A stretch of 64,000 bases of DNA, taken from the NCBI GenBank assembly GCA_963824345.1, contig CAWGOZ010000002.1:496001-560000 (forward strand), given 5' to 3'. Below the pieces are notes generated by a model, which was given only the letters and a program-made list of their open reading frames with translations, did not search any database and was not told the DNA's origin. The DNA is from Palsa-89 sp963824345 (GTDB lineage Bacteria > Acidobacteriota > Terriglobia > Bryobacterales > Bryobacteraceae). Numbering within the stretch: the first letter of the stretch is position 1; each line of letters starts with the position of its first letter. The translations under genes and the position numbers were made by a program. Shown here piece by piece: positions 37,093 to 44,497 of this stretch.

Positions 37093-37998
37093 ATGAAAGC
37101 AGTGGTTGTCCACCAATATGGCGGTCCGGAAGTACTGAAGTTTGAGGACTATCCGGATCCGGTGCCGGGTCCGGGCGAGGTGCTCGTGCGGGTGGCCGCC
37201 ACGAGCGTGAATCCGATCGACTACAAGCGGCGTGCTGGATTGACGAAGGATTCCTATCCTATCCACTTCCCGGGACTCATAGGAGTCGATATCGCCGGGA
37301 CTGTGATCAAGATCGGGTCCGGGGTGGAAGGCTTTTCCGTCGGCGAACAGGTGTTCGCGATGGCGGATAATACTTACGCCGAACTTTGCGTCGTAAAGGC
37401 AGCGGTCCTGGCGAAGATCCCCAAAGGGCTCGATTTGATCCGAGCGGCCGCGTTGCCGCTGGTGACGACGACTGGCAACCAGCTCAGTTCCGCGACGGAA
37501 ATCAAAGCCGGCCAGACCGTTCTGGTCGTAGGCGCTGTAGGAAATGTCGGGCGTTCGGCGGTATTCACTGCGAAGGAACGCGGGGCGACCGTGATCGCGG
37601 GGGTTTTGAAGAGACAGATGGACATGGCGATGACTGTGGGCGCGGATCAGGTAGCCGCAACCGACGACGATGACGCAATTGCGCATCTTCCGCCGCTCGA
37701 TGCCGTTGCGGATACGGTCGGCGGAAGAACCGCCGAGAATCTGATCGCCAAGGTCAAGCCGGGAGGAGTGTTTGCTTCGGTTGTGGGTGCACCGCGGAAC
37801 GCCGCGCAGTATCCATCCGTCAAGGCAGCGTTCGTATTCTCTAAATCTGACAGGAAAACGCTCCAGTTCATGGCTGAGGCTGTGCGAGATGGCAAGCTCG
37901 TAATCCCGATTAGCCAGGCTCTGCCGCTCAGTGAGGCGGCCGAGGCTCAGGCAGCGGCCGAAAAGGGTAGCATCGGGAAGGTCTTGCTGGTGGCTTGA
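37093..37998 (+). CDS. NADPH:quinone oxidoreductase-like (zinc-less MDR family)
   Basis: A 301-residue enzyme with ATG at 37093 preceded by GAGGAG (37081-37086). GPGEVLVRVAATSVNPIDYKRRAGL is the GroES-like N-domain and VLVVGAVGNVGRSAVFTAKERG the NADPH Rossmann motif (about 139-160). No zinc-ligand cysteine set is visible, so it belongs to the quinone-reductase branch. A detoxification role for quinones or enones is likely. Confidence 0.9.
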   Translation: MKAVVVHQYGGPEVLKFEDYPDPVPGPGEVLVRVAATSVNPIDYKRRAGLTKDSYPIHFPGLIGVDIAGTVIKIGSGVEGFSVGEQVFAMADNTYAELCVVKAAVLAKIPKGLDLIRAAALPLVTTTGNQLSSATEIKAGQTVLVVGAVGNVGRSAVFTAKERGATVIAGVLKRQMDMAMTVGADQVAATDDDDAIAHLPPLDAVADTVGGRTAENLIAKVKPGGVFASVVGAPRNAAQYPSVKAAFVFSKSDRKTLQFMAEAVRDGKLVIPISQALPLSEAAEAQAAAEKGSIGKVLLVA

Positions 37999-38037
37999 AC
38001 TCGTTGTCGACATGCAACATCGAAAGGAATAATCGAA

Positions 38038-38391
38038 ATGAAGAAAGCTCACCGCGGAGTTGATCCCGCCTCGAAACCAAGTGGCGACGGATGTGTGGAA
38101 TGCCTGGCGTCACCGAAAGGTTGGTGGTTTCATCTTCGTCGGTGTGCGCAGTGCGGGCACATCGGATGCTGTGACAGTTCACCGAGTCAGCATGCATCAA
38201 AGCATGCCGCGGCGACGGGGCATCCGATCATTGCCAGCTTCGAGCCGGGTGAGGATTGGTTCTTCGATTACGAAAAGCAGGGGATGATCGAGGGTGTGGA
38301 GTTGCTTCCGCCGCATTCCCATCCCGAAGGTCAGCCCGTACCTGGACCCTCCGGAAAGGTGCCAGCCAACTGGGAATCGCTCCTGAACTAG
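38038..38391 (+). CDS. UBP-type zinc finger protein
   Basis: A 117-residue protein. CVECLASPKGWWFHLRRCAQCGHIGCCDSS and HASKHAAATGHPIIASFEPG carry the Cys/His ligands of a ZnF-UBP domain, the ubiquitin-C-terminus binder of eukaryotic deubiquitinases. Bacterial copies are widespread beside oxidoreductases; their role is not known. It begins 39 bases after the quinone reductase gene and probably shares its transcript. Confidence 0.9.
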   Translation: MKKAHRGVDPASKPSGDGCVECLASPKGWWFHLRRCAQCGHIGCCDSSPSQHASKHAAATGHPIIASFEPGEDWFFDYEKQGMIEGVELLPPHSHPEGQPVPGPSGKVPANWESLLN

Positions 38392-38716
38392 CGGCCCGTT
38401 CTAGGGCAGGTGAAAGGCGCCAATTGCACACCAAGGCTTCTTCGCAACTTACTTCTGCGCCAATGAGCGAGCAGGCCAAATCCAGAGACTTCCTGGCCGG
38501 CCCATGGGACGAAGAGCCGTTGGAAAGTCTACCCGCTGTGCCAGTCCCCCGACACCGACATCTGGACAGCGCCCCCCACCCCACAAGTGTTCACAGTGAG
38601 CCACATGAATCAGGGCAATTTCCAGCATTTGGCTCCAAACGGCATAACTTGGCCCGAAGCGTGCACCTATCGATGTGCGCTCCGCTGCTCAGAGGCACAT
38701 CGAACAGGAGGAAGTC
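38392..38716. other. 325-base stretch without a confident gene
   Basis: This gap separates the UBP zinc-finger gene from the first P460 gene. Two frames stay open through part of it, but neither has a ribosome-binding site or family resemblance. An AGGAGG for the next gene lies at its right end. I see no clear terminator hairpin. Confidence 0.5.
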
Positions 38717-39277
38717 ATGTTCAACAAAGCGTTTTCGCCGTCACGCGGCTTACGAGTCGTTTCACCAGCCGTCCTTGGCATAGGGCTAGCGGTTCTAAGC
38801 GCTCAGGCTTTTTCCGCGCAGGACAAGTACACACTGCGCGTACCCAATGGGCTGGCATTCTCTGACTTCAGGGGATACGAGAACTGGCAGGTCGTCGCCG
38901 TCAGCCAGACCGAAGAGCTGCTGAAGGTGATGGTCGCCAATCCCCCGATGATCGACGCCTACCGGTCCGGCGTTCCCGGCAACGGCAAGCCTTTCCCTGA
39001 CGGTTCCAAGATTGCAAAAATCGAGTGGAAGCCGAAAAAGAACCCGGAGTCCCCTTTTTCAGTGAGGGTCCCGGATACCTTACAAGACGTTTTCTTCATC
39101 GAGAAAAACACCAAGAAATTCCCGGACACGAAGGGATGGGCATATGCCGCGTTTGACTATGATCCCGCGTCCGACACGTTCAAGCCCGACGCGACCGGCG
39201 TCGTCGGTTGCGGTTTTGCATGCCATACGAGAGTGGCCGCCAAGGATTACATTTTCACGGCCTACGGCAAGAGGTGA
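38717..39277 (+). CDS. Cytochrome P460-family protein with CX3CH heme site
   Basis: A 186-residue exported protein; the ATG at 38717 follows AGGAGGA. The signal peptide is about 1-35 (LGIGLAVLSAQAFSAQ). Family blocks are FSDFRGYENWQVVAVSQTEELLKVM, FPDGSKIAKIEWKPK and GWAYAAFDYD. The C-terminal heme site reads GCGFACH, so the cysteines are spaced CX3CH rather than CX2CH. It then ends AAKDYIFTAYGKR, the usual P460 tail. P460 enzymes oxidise hydroxylamine/NO; most acidobacterial homologues are uncharacterised. Confidence 0.88.
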   Translation: MFNKAFSPSRGLRVVSPAVLGIGLAVLSAQAFSAQDKYTLRVPNGLAFSDFRGYENWQVVAVSQTEELLKVMVANPPMIDAYRSGVPGNGKPFPDGSKIAKIEWKPKKNPESPFSVRVPDTLQDVFFIEKNTKKFPDTKGWAYAAFDYDPASDTFKPDATGVVGCGFACHTRVAAKDYIFTAYGKR

Positions 39278-39349
39278 ACGGCATGAGTGCAGCCGCCGCG
39301 AAAAAGGCTATTCTTTCGCAATAGACTCAATTTCAAAAAGGAGAACAAA

Positions 39350-40162
39350 ATGACAACTAAAGGAAAGGTCTTGGTGCTAGTCTCGAGCGGTCATGGCTTG
39401 CCCCTGAAAGATGGCAAGGTTTATGCCGGCGCTGGCTACTACCTCAACGAACTTACGGTTCCGGTTCGCGCCCTGATGAACGAGGGCTACGAAATCACTT
39501 TCGCCAACCCCAAGGGTAATACGCCGCAAATGGACGTCCATTCAGCCGTCCCCGACTTCTTCGGTGGAGACGAAGCTAAGCTTCAGGACTATCTAAAATT
39601 CCGCGACACCCTGACTGGGCTCAAAAATCCAACGCGCATCTCGGATGTTATCGCATCGGGCCTGGATCAATATGACGCTGTTTTCGTCCCCGGCGGCCAC
39701 GGCCCGATGATGGATCTTCTCGACGATCCCGACGCGGGCATCGTGATGAGACACTTTCATAAAACATCCAAGCCCACGGCGGTGCTCTGCCATGGCCCGA
39801 TTTCACTTCTCTCGGCTCTTCCAAATTCGACGGAAGTGGTGGCCGCGCTGTCGGCCGGCGATGCCGCTGGGGCGCGGGCAAAGGCTGAAGGTTGGATCTA
39901 TTCCGGGTATAAGATGACTATCTTTTCGACGGCGGAAGAGCAGCAACGGGAACCGCTTGAGATTGGTGGCAAGGTGCTGTTCTACCCGGACTTCGCCTTG
40001 CGCACGGCGGGCGGTGACGTAAGCGTGGTCGCTCCATGGGGGAGCTACGCCCTTCAGGATCGCGAGCTGATCTCAGGTCAGAACCCGTTCTCCGATCAAG
40101 CGCTTCTGAACCTTCTTCTACCGGCGCTCAGTCGGAAGAAGGAGTCGGCTTCAGCGGGATAA
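39350..40162 (+). CDS. DJ-1/PfpI (Hsp31-like) family protein
   Basis: A 270-residue protein with AAGGAG before the ATG at 39350. VPVRALMNEGYEITFANPKG and YDAVFVPGGHGPMMDL are typical, and the nucleophile Cys is in AVLCHGPISLL. Length and motifs match the Hsp31/glyoxalase III branch, which removes methylglyoxal or protects proteins. It sits in a cluster of stress-type genes running in the same direction (38717-42652). Confidence 0.9.
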   Translation: MTTKGKVLVLVSSGHGLPLKDGKVYAGAGYYLNELTVPVRALMNEGYEITFANPKGNTPQMDVHSAVPDFFGGDEAKLQDYLKFRDTLTGLKNPTRISDVIASGLDQYDAVFVPGGHGPMMDLLDDPDAGIVMRHFHKTSKPTAVLCHGPISLLSALPNSTEVVAALSAGDAAGARAKAEGWIYSGYKMTIFSTAEEQQREPLEIGGKVLFYPDFALRTAGGDVSVVAPWGSYALQDRELISGQNPFSDQALLNLLLPALSRKKESASAG

Positions 40163-40226
40163 CGGGGCTGGCCCACCTTTGGCGCGAGCCGAGATGAGCA
40201 CTGTTTCATCGGATTTGGAGTCGTCA

Positions 40227-40679
40227 ATGAGCAGCGTACGAATCGAACAGAAAAGCTATCAGATGCCCCCGCGCGACGGGTTCACCGTCACACATTTCAT
40301 CACTGTAGCCGACATCGACCGATCAGCTGCCTTTTATGAAAAGGTGTTCGGCGGCCGCATTCTGAGCAGAGGCGACAGCAAGGGTGCGTCCGGGCACATT
40401 CAAATCGCGAATACTTGGCTGATCGTCAACGTCGGAGGAGGGCCCACCCCGGACAAGCCGTCGGTGACGCTCAGCGTCCCCGCCGACCCGAATAACGTCA
40501 GCAGCTTCTTGAATATCCGAGTCGCGGATATTCATGCGTGCTATGAATTATGGAAAAGCCGAGGAGCCGAGTTCATCACCGAGCCGAAGGAAAAGTACGG
40601 CGAGATTCGCTGCTACATCCGCGATCCTGACGGTTACATTATCGAGGTTGGACAGAGCACCGACCTCACGCACGGTTAA
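40227..40679 (+). CDS. VOC (glyoxalase/bleomycin-resistance) protein
   Basis: The ATG at 40227 follows GGAG (40217-40220); earlier starts at 40194 and 40179 are open. The 150-residue product has one full VOC unit: THFITVADIDRSAAFYEKVFGG, then VRVADIHACYELWKSRGAEF and CYIRDPDGYIIEVGQS. Candidate metal ligands are His 26 region and the Glu of IIEVG. Substrate unknown. Confidence 0.88.
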   Translation: MSSVRIEQKSYQMPPRDGFTVTHFITVADIDRSAAFYEKVFGGRILSRGDSKGASGHIQIANTWLIVNVGGGPTPDKPSVTLSVPADPNNVSSFLNIRVADIHACYELWKSRGAEFITEPKEKYGEIRCYIRDPDGYIIEVGQSTDLTHG

Positions 40680-40714
40680 CGCTAGGCGGGCATGTTTCGA
40701 AAAAGGAGGTTTGT

Positions 40715-41188
40715 ATGTCTCAGAAAGCCAGCGCGGTAACGCGCGCTCAGCAAAGCGAAGTCCGGCCTCACCAACCCGGGCAGGAGGTTTTCAAAACCAT
40801 TTTGTCCGAGGATGTCGATTGGAAGCCGTTCCCGGCGTTCCCGCCATCGGTCCGGCTGGCCGTCGTCGTGGGTCAGCCCTCGGAGCCTGGCCCCTATACA
40901 ATCAGGGTTAAAGTGCCCCACGGCGAGAAGCTGATGCCTCATAAGCACCCGGAGGATCGTGTCTATACCGTGATTTCCGGCGTCTTTTATATCGGACTGG
41001 GCGATGAATTCGACGCCAGCAAGTTGGAAGCCTATCCGCCCGGCGCCGTCATCGTTCTCCCGGGTAACACGCCCCATTTTCACTGGGCGAAATCCGGGGA
41101 GTATGTCTCGCAAGTGAGCGCGATCGGGCCGCTTGGACTGGACTACCTGAGCGCGAAAGACGATCCCCGAAACAGCAGCTCACGATGA
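40715..41188 (+). CDS. Cupin-domain protein
   Basis: A 157-residue protein with a very strong ribosome-binding site (AAAGGAGG). Cupin motif 1 is HKHPEDRVYTVISGVFYIG and motif 2 is PPGAVIVLPGNTPHFHWAK; the His residues and one Glu can bind a metal. Often dioxygenases or isomerases. The stop overlaps the next ATG by 4 bases. Confidence 0.88.
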   Translation: MSQKASAVTRAQQSEVRPHQPGQEVFKTILSEDVDWKPFPAFPPSVRLAVVVGQPSEPGPYTIRVKVPHGEKLMPHKHPEDRVYTVISGVFYIGLGDEFDASKLEAYPPGAVIVLPGNTPHFHWAKSGEYVSQVSAIGPLGLDYLSAKDDPRNSSSR

Positions 41189-41604
41189 ACGATCAACAAA
41201 CCACGGAGCATTGTTCTGGAGCGCGAGATGCCCAGATCCGTGCGGCGCTGGACCAGCATTGGACGGCGTCGGATGCCAACGATTTTGAAACGGAGCACCG
41301 CATCTATCACGAGGACGCGGTGCTGGACTACCCGCAGTCTGGCGAGCGAACCCGCGGCCGGAGCAACATACAAGGCCAACGCGCAAGTCAGCCGAGTAAA
41401 AAGCGGTTTACAGTCCGACGAATCATTGGCGGCGGCGATCTTTGGGTTACCGAATTGATCATAACGTATGACGGCAAGCCGTCCTACACCGTGAGCATCA
41501 TGGAGTTCAGCGGCGACAAGGTTGCGCGGGAAACACAGTACTTTGCGGATCCATTCGTGGCTCCCGCATCCCGCGCTCAATGGGTCGAACGGATGAACAC
41601 ATAA
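41185..41604 (+). CDS. SnoaL/NTF2-like protein
   Basis: A 139-residue small alpha+beta protein: FETEHRIYHEDAVLDYPQSGER, followed by GGGDLWVTELIITYDG and SIMEFSGDKVARETQYFADPF, the classical SnoaL_2 pattern. Translationally coupled to the cupin gene (ATGA). Possible isomerase or binding role. Confidence 0.88.
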   Translation: MNDQQTTEHCSGARDAQIRAALDQHWTASDANDFETEHRIYHEDAVLDYPQSGERTRGRSNIQGQRASQPSKKRFTVRRIIGGGDLWVTELIITYDGKPSYTVSIMEFSGDKVARETQYFADPFVAPASRAQWVERMNT

Positions 41605-41635
41605 TCTCAAGAAGCGAGGATTGGAGGGACAACAG

Positions 41636-42109
41636 ATGGATTTGAAATGGCTGGTCCGGTTTGCGCTGCTGGGCAGCAATGATTTGGAACAATATGCCAT
41701 CCTGCTGGTACGCGTTTCGATCGGACTGTTCTTTGCAATCTCCGGGGCGAACAAACTGTTTGTTGCCGGCGGCGCGAAAGAGGTTTACGAAACCCTCGTC
41801 AAGGCCAAAATCCCATTTCCCCGCCAGACGGCTTATTTCGTGTCCGGCGTCGAGTTCGTCGGCGGATCCTTGCTGACCGTGGGGTTTCTTTCGAGCCCGG
41901 CTAGCGTGGCTTTGTTGATCGATATGAGTGTCGCCGTCCTGACCAACGCGCTTGCCACCCTGCCTAAAGGACTTTCTCCTCTGAGCTGGCTCGACGATTT
42001 CCTGTATCTTCCGGAAGTCCTGTACGTGCTCTTCTTCATCTGGCTGATCTGCTCCGGTCCGGGAAAATTCAGCGTCGATTACTGGCTGGCCGGCAGGTTG
42101 CTAAGGTGA
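41636..42109 (+). CDS. DoxX-family membrane protein
   Basis: The ATG at 41636 follows GGAGGGA. The 157-residue product has four membrane helices. LLVRVSIGLFFAISGANKLF is the DoxX first helix, FVSGVEFVGGSLLTVGFLS the second. DoxX proteins associate with quinone or superoxide-related membrane complexes in some bacteria. Confidence 0.9.
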   Translation: MDLKWLVRFALLGSNDLEQYAILLVRVSIGLFFAISGANKLFVAGGAKEVYETLVKAKIPFPRQTAYFVSGVEFVGGSLLTVGFLSSPASVALLIDMSVAVLTNALATLPKGLSPLSWLDDFLYLPEVLYVLFFIWLICSGPGKFSVDYWLAGRLLR

Positions 42110-42142
42110 GATAAGTTCAATCATTCAACTGGAGGTACGCCA

Positions 42143-42652
42143 ATGGTACGCAAATTTGTAGTCGTTTTAGGCTCGGCTGGAGTCTTCATTTTATTCAGCG
42201 CCCTCTCGGCCGGGTCCGCCGGCGATCAGGTTCCGTTCCCCCATAACTTGCGGAGTTGGTTCTTCGTGAACTCACTGTCCGTGACCGCGGACAGCCCGCT
42301 GTTCGCTCGCATGGCCGGCTTGCATCACATCTACGTGAATGCGAGGGGACTGCCGACCCTGAAAGCGGGCGGCCCGTTTCCGTATCCTGACGGAACCATT
42401 TTCGCAGATGACGTTCACGACTTCTCGGTGAAGGATGGCGCCACTCTTGAAGGCGCCAAGACATTTGTGACGGTGATGGTAAAGGACGCAAAGAAGTACG
42501 CGGCCACTGGAGGGTGGGGATTCCAGGTGTGGGCCGCGGGCGATCCCACGAAACCGCTTGTGCCGGATCTTGCCCACTCGGTCGAAGCTTGCTTTGTCTG
42601 CCATACGCCGCAAAAAGCTCAAGATTACACGTTTTCCAGCTACATTCCCTGA
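42143..42652 (+). CDS. Cytochrome P460-family protein, canonical CXXCH
   Basis: A 169-residue exported protein with ribosome-binding site TGGAGG and an N-terminal signal peptide (VVVLGSAGVFILFSALSAGSA). GLHHIYVNARGLPTLKAGGPFPYPDGTIF and GGWGFQVWAAGD are family blocks. The heme site is CFVCH near the C-terminus, then AQDYTFSSYIP. It resembles the earlier P460 protein in order of motifs but has normal heme spacing. It immediately precedes the triheme cytochrome/molybdo-enzyme genes. Confidence 0.88.
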   Translation: MVRKFVVVLGSAGVFILFSALSAGSAGDQVPFPHNLRSWFFVNSLSVTADSPLFARMAGLHHIYVNARGLPTLKAGGPFPYPDGTIFADDVHDFSVKDGATLEGAKTFVTVMVKDAKKYAATGGWGFQVWAAGDPTKPLVPDLAHSVEACFVCHTPQKAQDYTFSSYIP

Positions 42653-42694
42653 GATAGTGAGCGTCAGCGGTGAATCGGGAGAATAGGGGACACA

Positions 42695-43996
42695 ATGATC
42701 CGACGCATTGCGATCGCAATTCTCGCAGTGGCCTTTCTGGCGCTGGCTGGTGTCTTGCTCTTGTCCTGGCGGCGGGCGATTCCGCCCATAGAGCGACCCG
42801 CCCCGGAAAGCTTCTCTGCCGCGTCCATTGCTCACGGGGAAGCTCTTGCAGCGGCCGGACATTGTGCGTCTTGCCACACGCGTCCCGGGGGACAATCCTA
42901 CGCCGGCGGGTATGGAGTAAACACGCCGTTTGGGATCGTTTATGGAACCAATATTACTCCGGACCCGAAAACCGGAATCGGAACATGGCCGCTCCAAGCC
43001 TTTCTCCGCGCCATGCGCGAAGGCGTGGCCCGCGATGGGTCGCATCTTTTCCCTGCGTTCCCTTACAACGCCTACACCAAGCTGACGGACGATGACGTGG
43101 GGGCACTGTACGCGTATTTAATGACGCGGCAGCCGGTCAGCGCAACCGTGCCGTCGAATACGGTTCCGTTCCCGCTCAGTGTCCGTGCGCTCCAGGAAGG
43201 GTGGAAGATCCTTCTCTTTACGAGCGGGCGTTACCATCGCAATCCCTCGAAAAGCGACGAATGGAATCGCGGAGCTTATCTCGCTGAAGCGCTCAGCGAT
43301 TGTGCCGGCTGCCATACGCCGCGCAACCTGCTGGGCGGCGAAAAAGTTTCTGCGTCTTATGCCGGCACGGTGATCGACGGCTGGATGGCGCCTGCGCTCG
43401 ACCAAAGGAATCCTTCCCCTGCGCCATGGACACAAGAGGAGTTGTTCTTGTTCCTCAGAACGGGCACAAGCCCTCTGCATGGGGCAGCGGCCGCCACGAT
43501 GACTCCAGTCATTCGCGATGCTCTGGCGCTCCCGGTAGTGCCGGACTCCGACGTTCGCGCCATTGCGGTCTACTTCAGCGATATGAATCACTCGGCCGCT
43601 CGCGCCTCAGGTGTCGACGCGGCGGTGCGTGAGGCGCTGGCGACTTCCGATCTCGCCGTCGGCCAGCCATACGACGCCCAGGCAGACCTTTATGCGTCCG
43701 CCTGCATGAGCTGCCACTACAATACCGGGCCAGCCCCCCTTCCCGCGCGCCCGGAACTGGCCCTCAATAGCGCCTTGACGCTGAGGGAACCGACCAATTT
43801 TATTCAGGTTGTGTTGAAAGGCGTCGGTAGTGCGGACGGTGCGCCGGGATTGGTGATGCCCGCCTACGCGTCGCTTACCGACGCTGAAATCGCCGGCCTA
43901 GCAGCCTATCTGCGCCGCACGCGCACGAACTTTCCACCCTGGAGCGACCTGGAGAAAAAGGTCGCCGCCATCCGCGCGAAGCCGGCGGCCCATTAA
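42695..43996 (+). CDS. Triheme c-type cytochrome, electron acceptor of the molybdo-enzyme
   Basis: A 433-residue protein with an N-terminal membrane anchor/signal (RIAIAILAVAFLALAGVLLLSW) and three heme sites CASCH, CAGCH and CMSCH, spaced as in the cytochrome subunits of membrane alcohol/aldehyde dehydrogenases. Conserved blocks include YGTNITPDPKTGIGTW and HLFPAFPYNAYTKLTDDDVGAL. It lies 27 bases before the [2Fe-2S] subunit, so it likely takes electrons from that enzyme to the respiratory chain. Confidence 0.92.
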   Translation: MIRRIAIAILAVAFLALAGVLLLSWRRAIPPIERPAPESFSAASIAHGEALAAAGHCASCHTRPGGQSYAGGYGVNTPFGIVYGTNITPDPKTGIGTWPLQAFLRAMREGVARDGSHLFPAFPYNAYTKLTDDDVGALYAYLMTRQPVSATVPSNTVPFPLSVRALQEGWKILLFTSGRYHRNPSKSDEWNRGAYLAEALSDCAGCHTPRNLLGGEKVSASYAGTVIDGWMAPALDQRNPSPAPWTQEELFLFLRTGTSPLHGAAAATMTPVIRDALALPVVPDSDVRAIAVYFSDMNHSAARASGVDAAVREALATSDLAVGQPYDAQADLYASACMSCHYNTGPAPLPARPELALNSALTLREPTNFIQVVLKGVGSADGAPGLVMPAYASLTDAEIAGLAAYLRRTRTNFPPWSDLEKKVAAIRAKPAAH

Positions 43997-44023
43997 ACAG
44001 AGAAGAACAGGAGCGATGCCACC

Positions 44024-44497
44024 ATGACCACATTCCAACTCAATGGGCGCGCGGTTTCCGCCCACAGCCCGGATGACGCGCCCTTGCTCTGGGTGATCCG
44101 CGACGAACTGGGGCTCACCGGAACTAAATTCGGTTGCGGGATTGGCCTATGCGGCGCCTGTACCGTCCACGTGGAGGGACGCGCCACGCGATCCTGCATC
44201 ACTCCGCTGGGAGCAATCGCGGGCGCCAAGGTAACTACCATCGAGGGGCTGGATCCGGAGGGCAAACATCCGCTGCAGACGGCGTGGCTTGAACTGCAGG
44301 TTCCACAGTGTGGCTATTGCCAGTCGGGACAGATCATGCAGGCCGCCACGCTGCTGAAGGATTACCCCGATCCCACGGACCGGGACATCAACGCGGTCAT
44401 GGCCGGGAGTGTCTGCCGCTGCATGACCTACCTGCGAATCCGCAAAGCCATCAAGCTCGCGGCCGCCAGAATGCGAGAGGGAGCCACTCATGGTTAG
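44024..44497 (+). CDS. Molybdenum hydroxylase small subunit, two [2Fe-2S] clusters (IorA-like)
   Basis: A 157-residue subunit. The plant-type cluster is CGIGLCGACTVH and the second cluster uses CGYCQSGQ plus CRC (VCRCMTYLRIRKA). This matches isoquinoline 1-oxidoreductase alpha and aldehyde dehydrogenase small subunits. Overlaps the large subunit gene by 8 bases. Confidence 0.94.
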   Translation: MTTFQLNGRAVSAHSPDDAPLLWVIRDELGLTGTKFGCGIGLCGACTVHVEGRATRSCITPLGAIAGAKVTTIEGLDPEGKHPLQTAWLELQVPQCGYCQSGQIMQAATLLKDYPDPTDRDINAVMAGSVCRCMTYLRIRKAIKLAAARMREGATHG

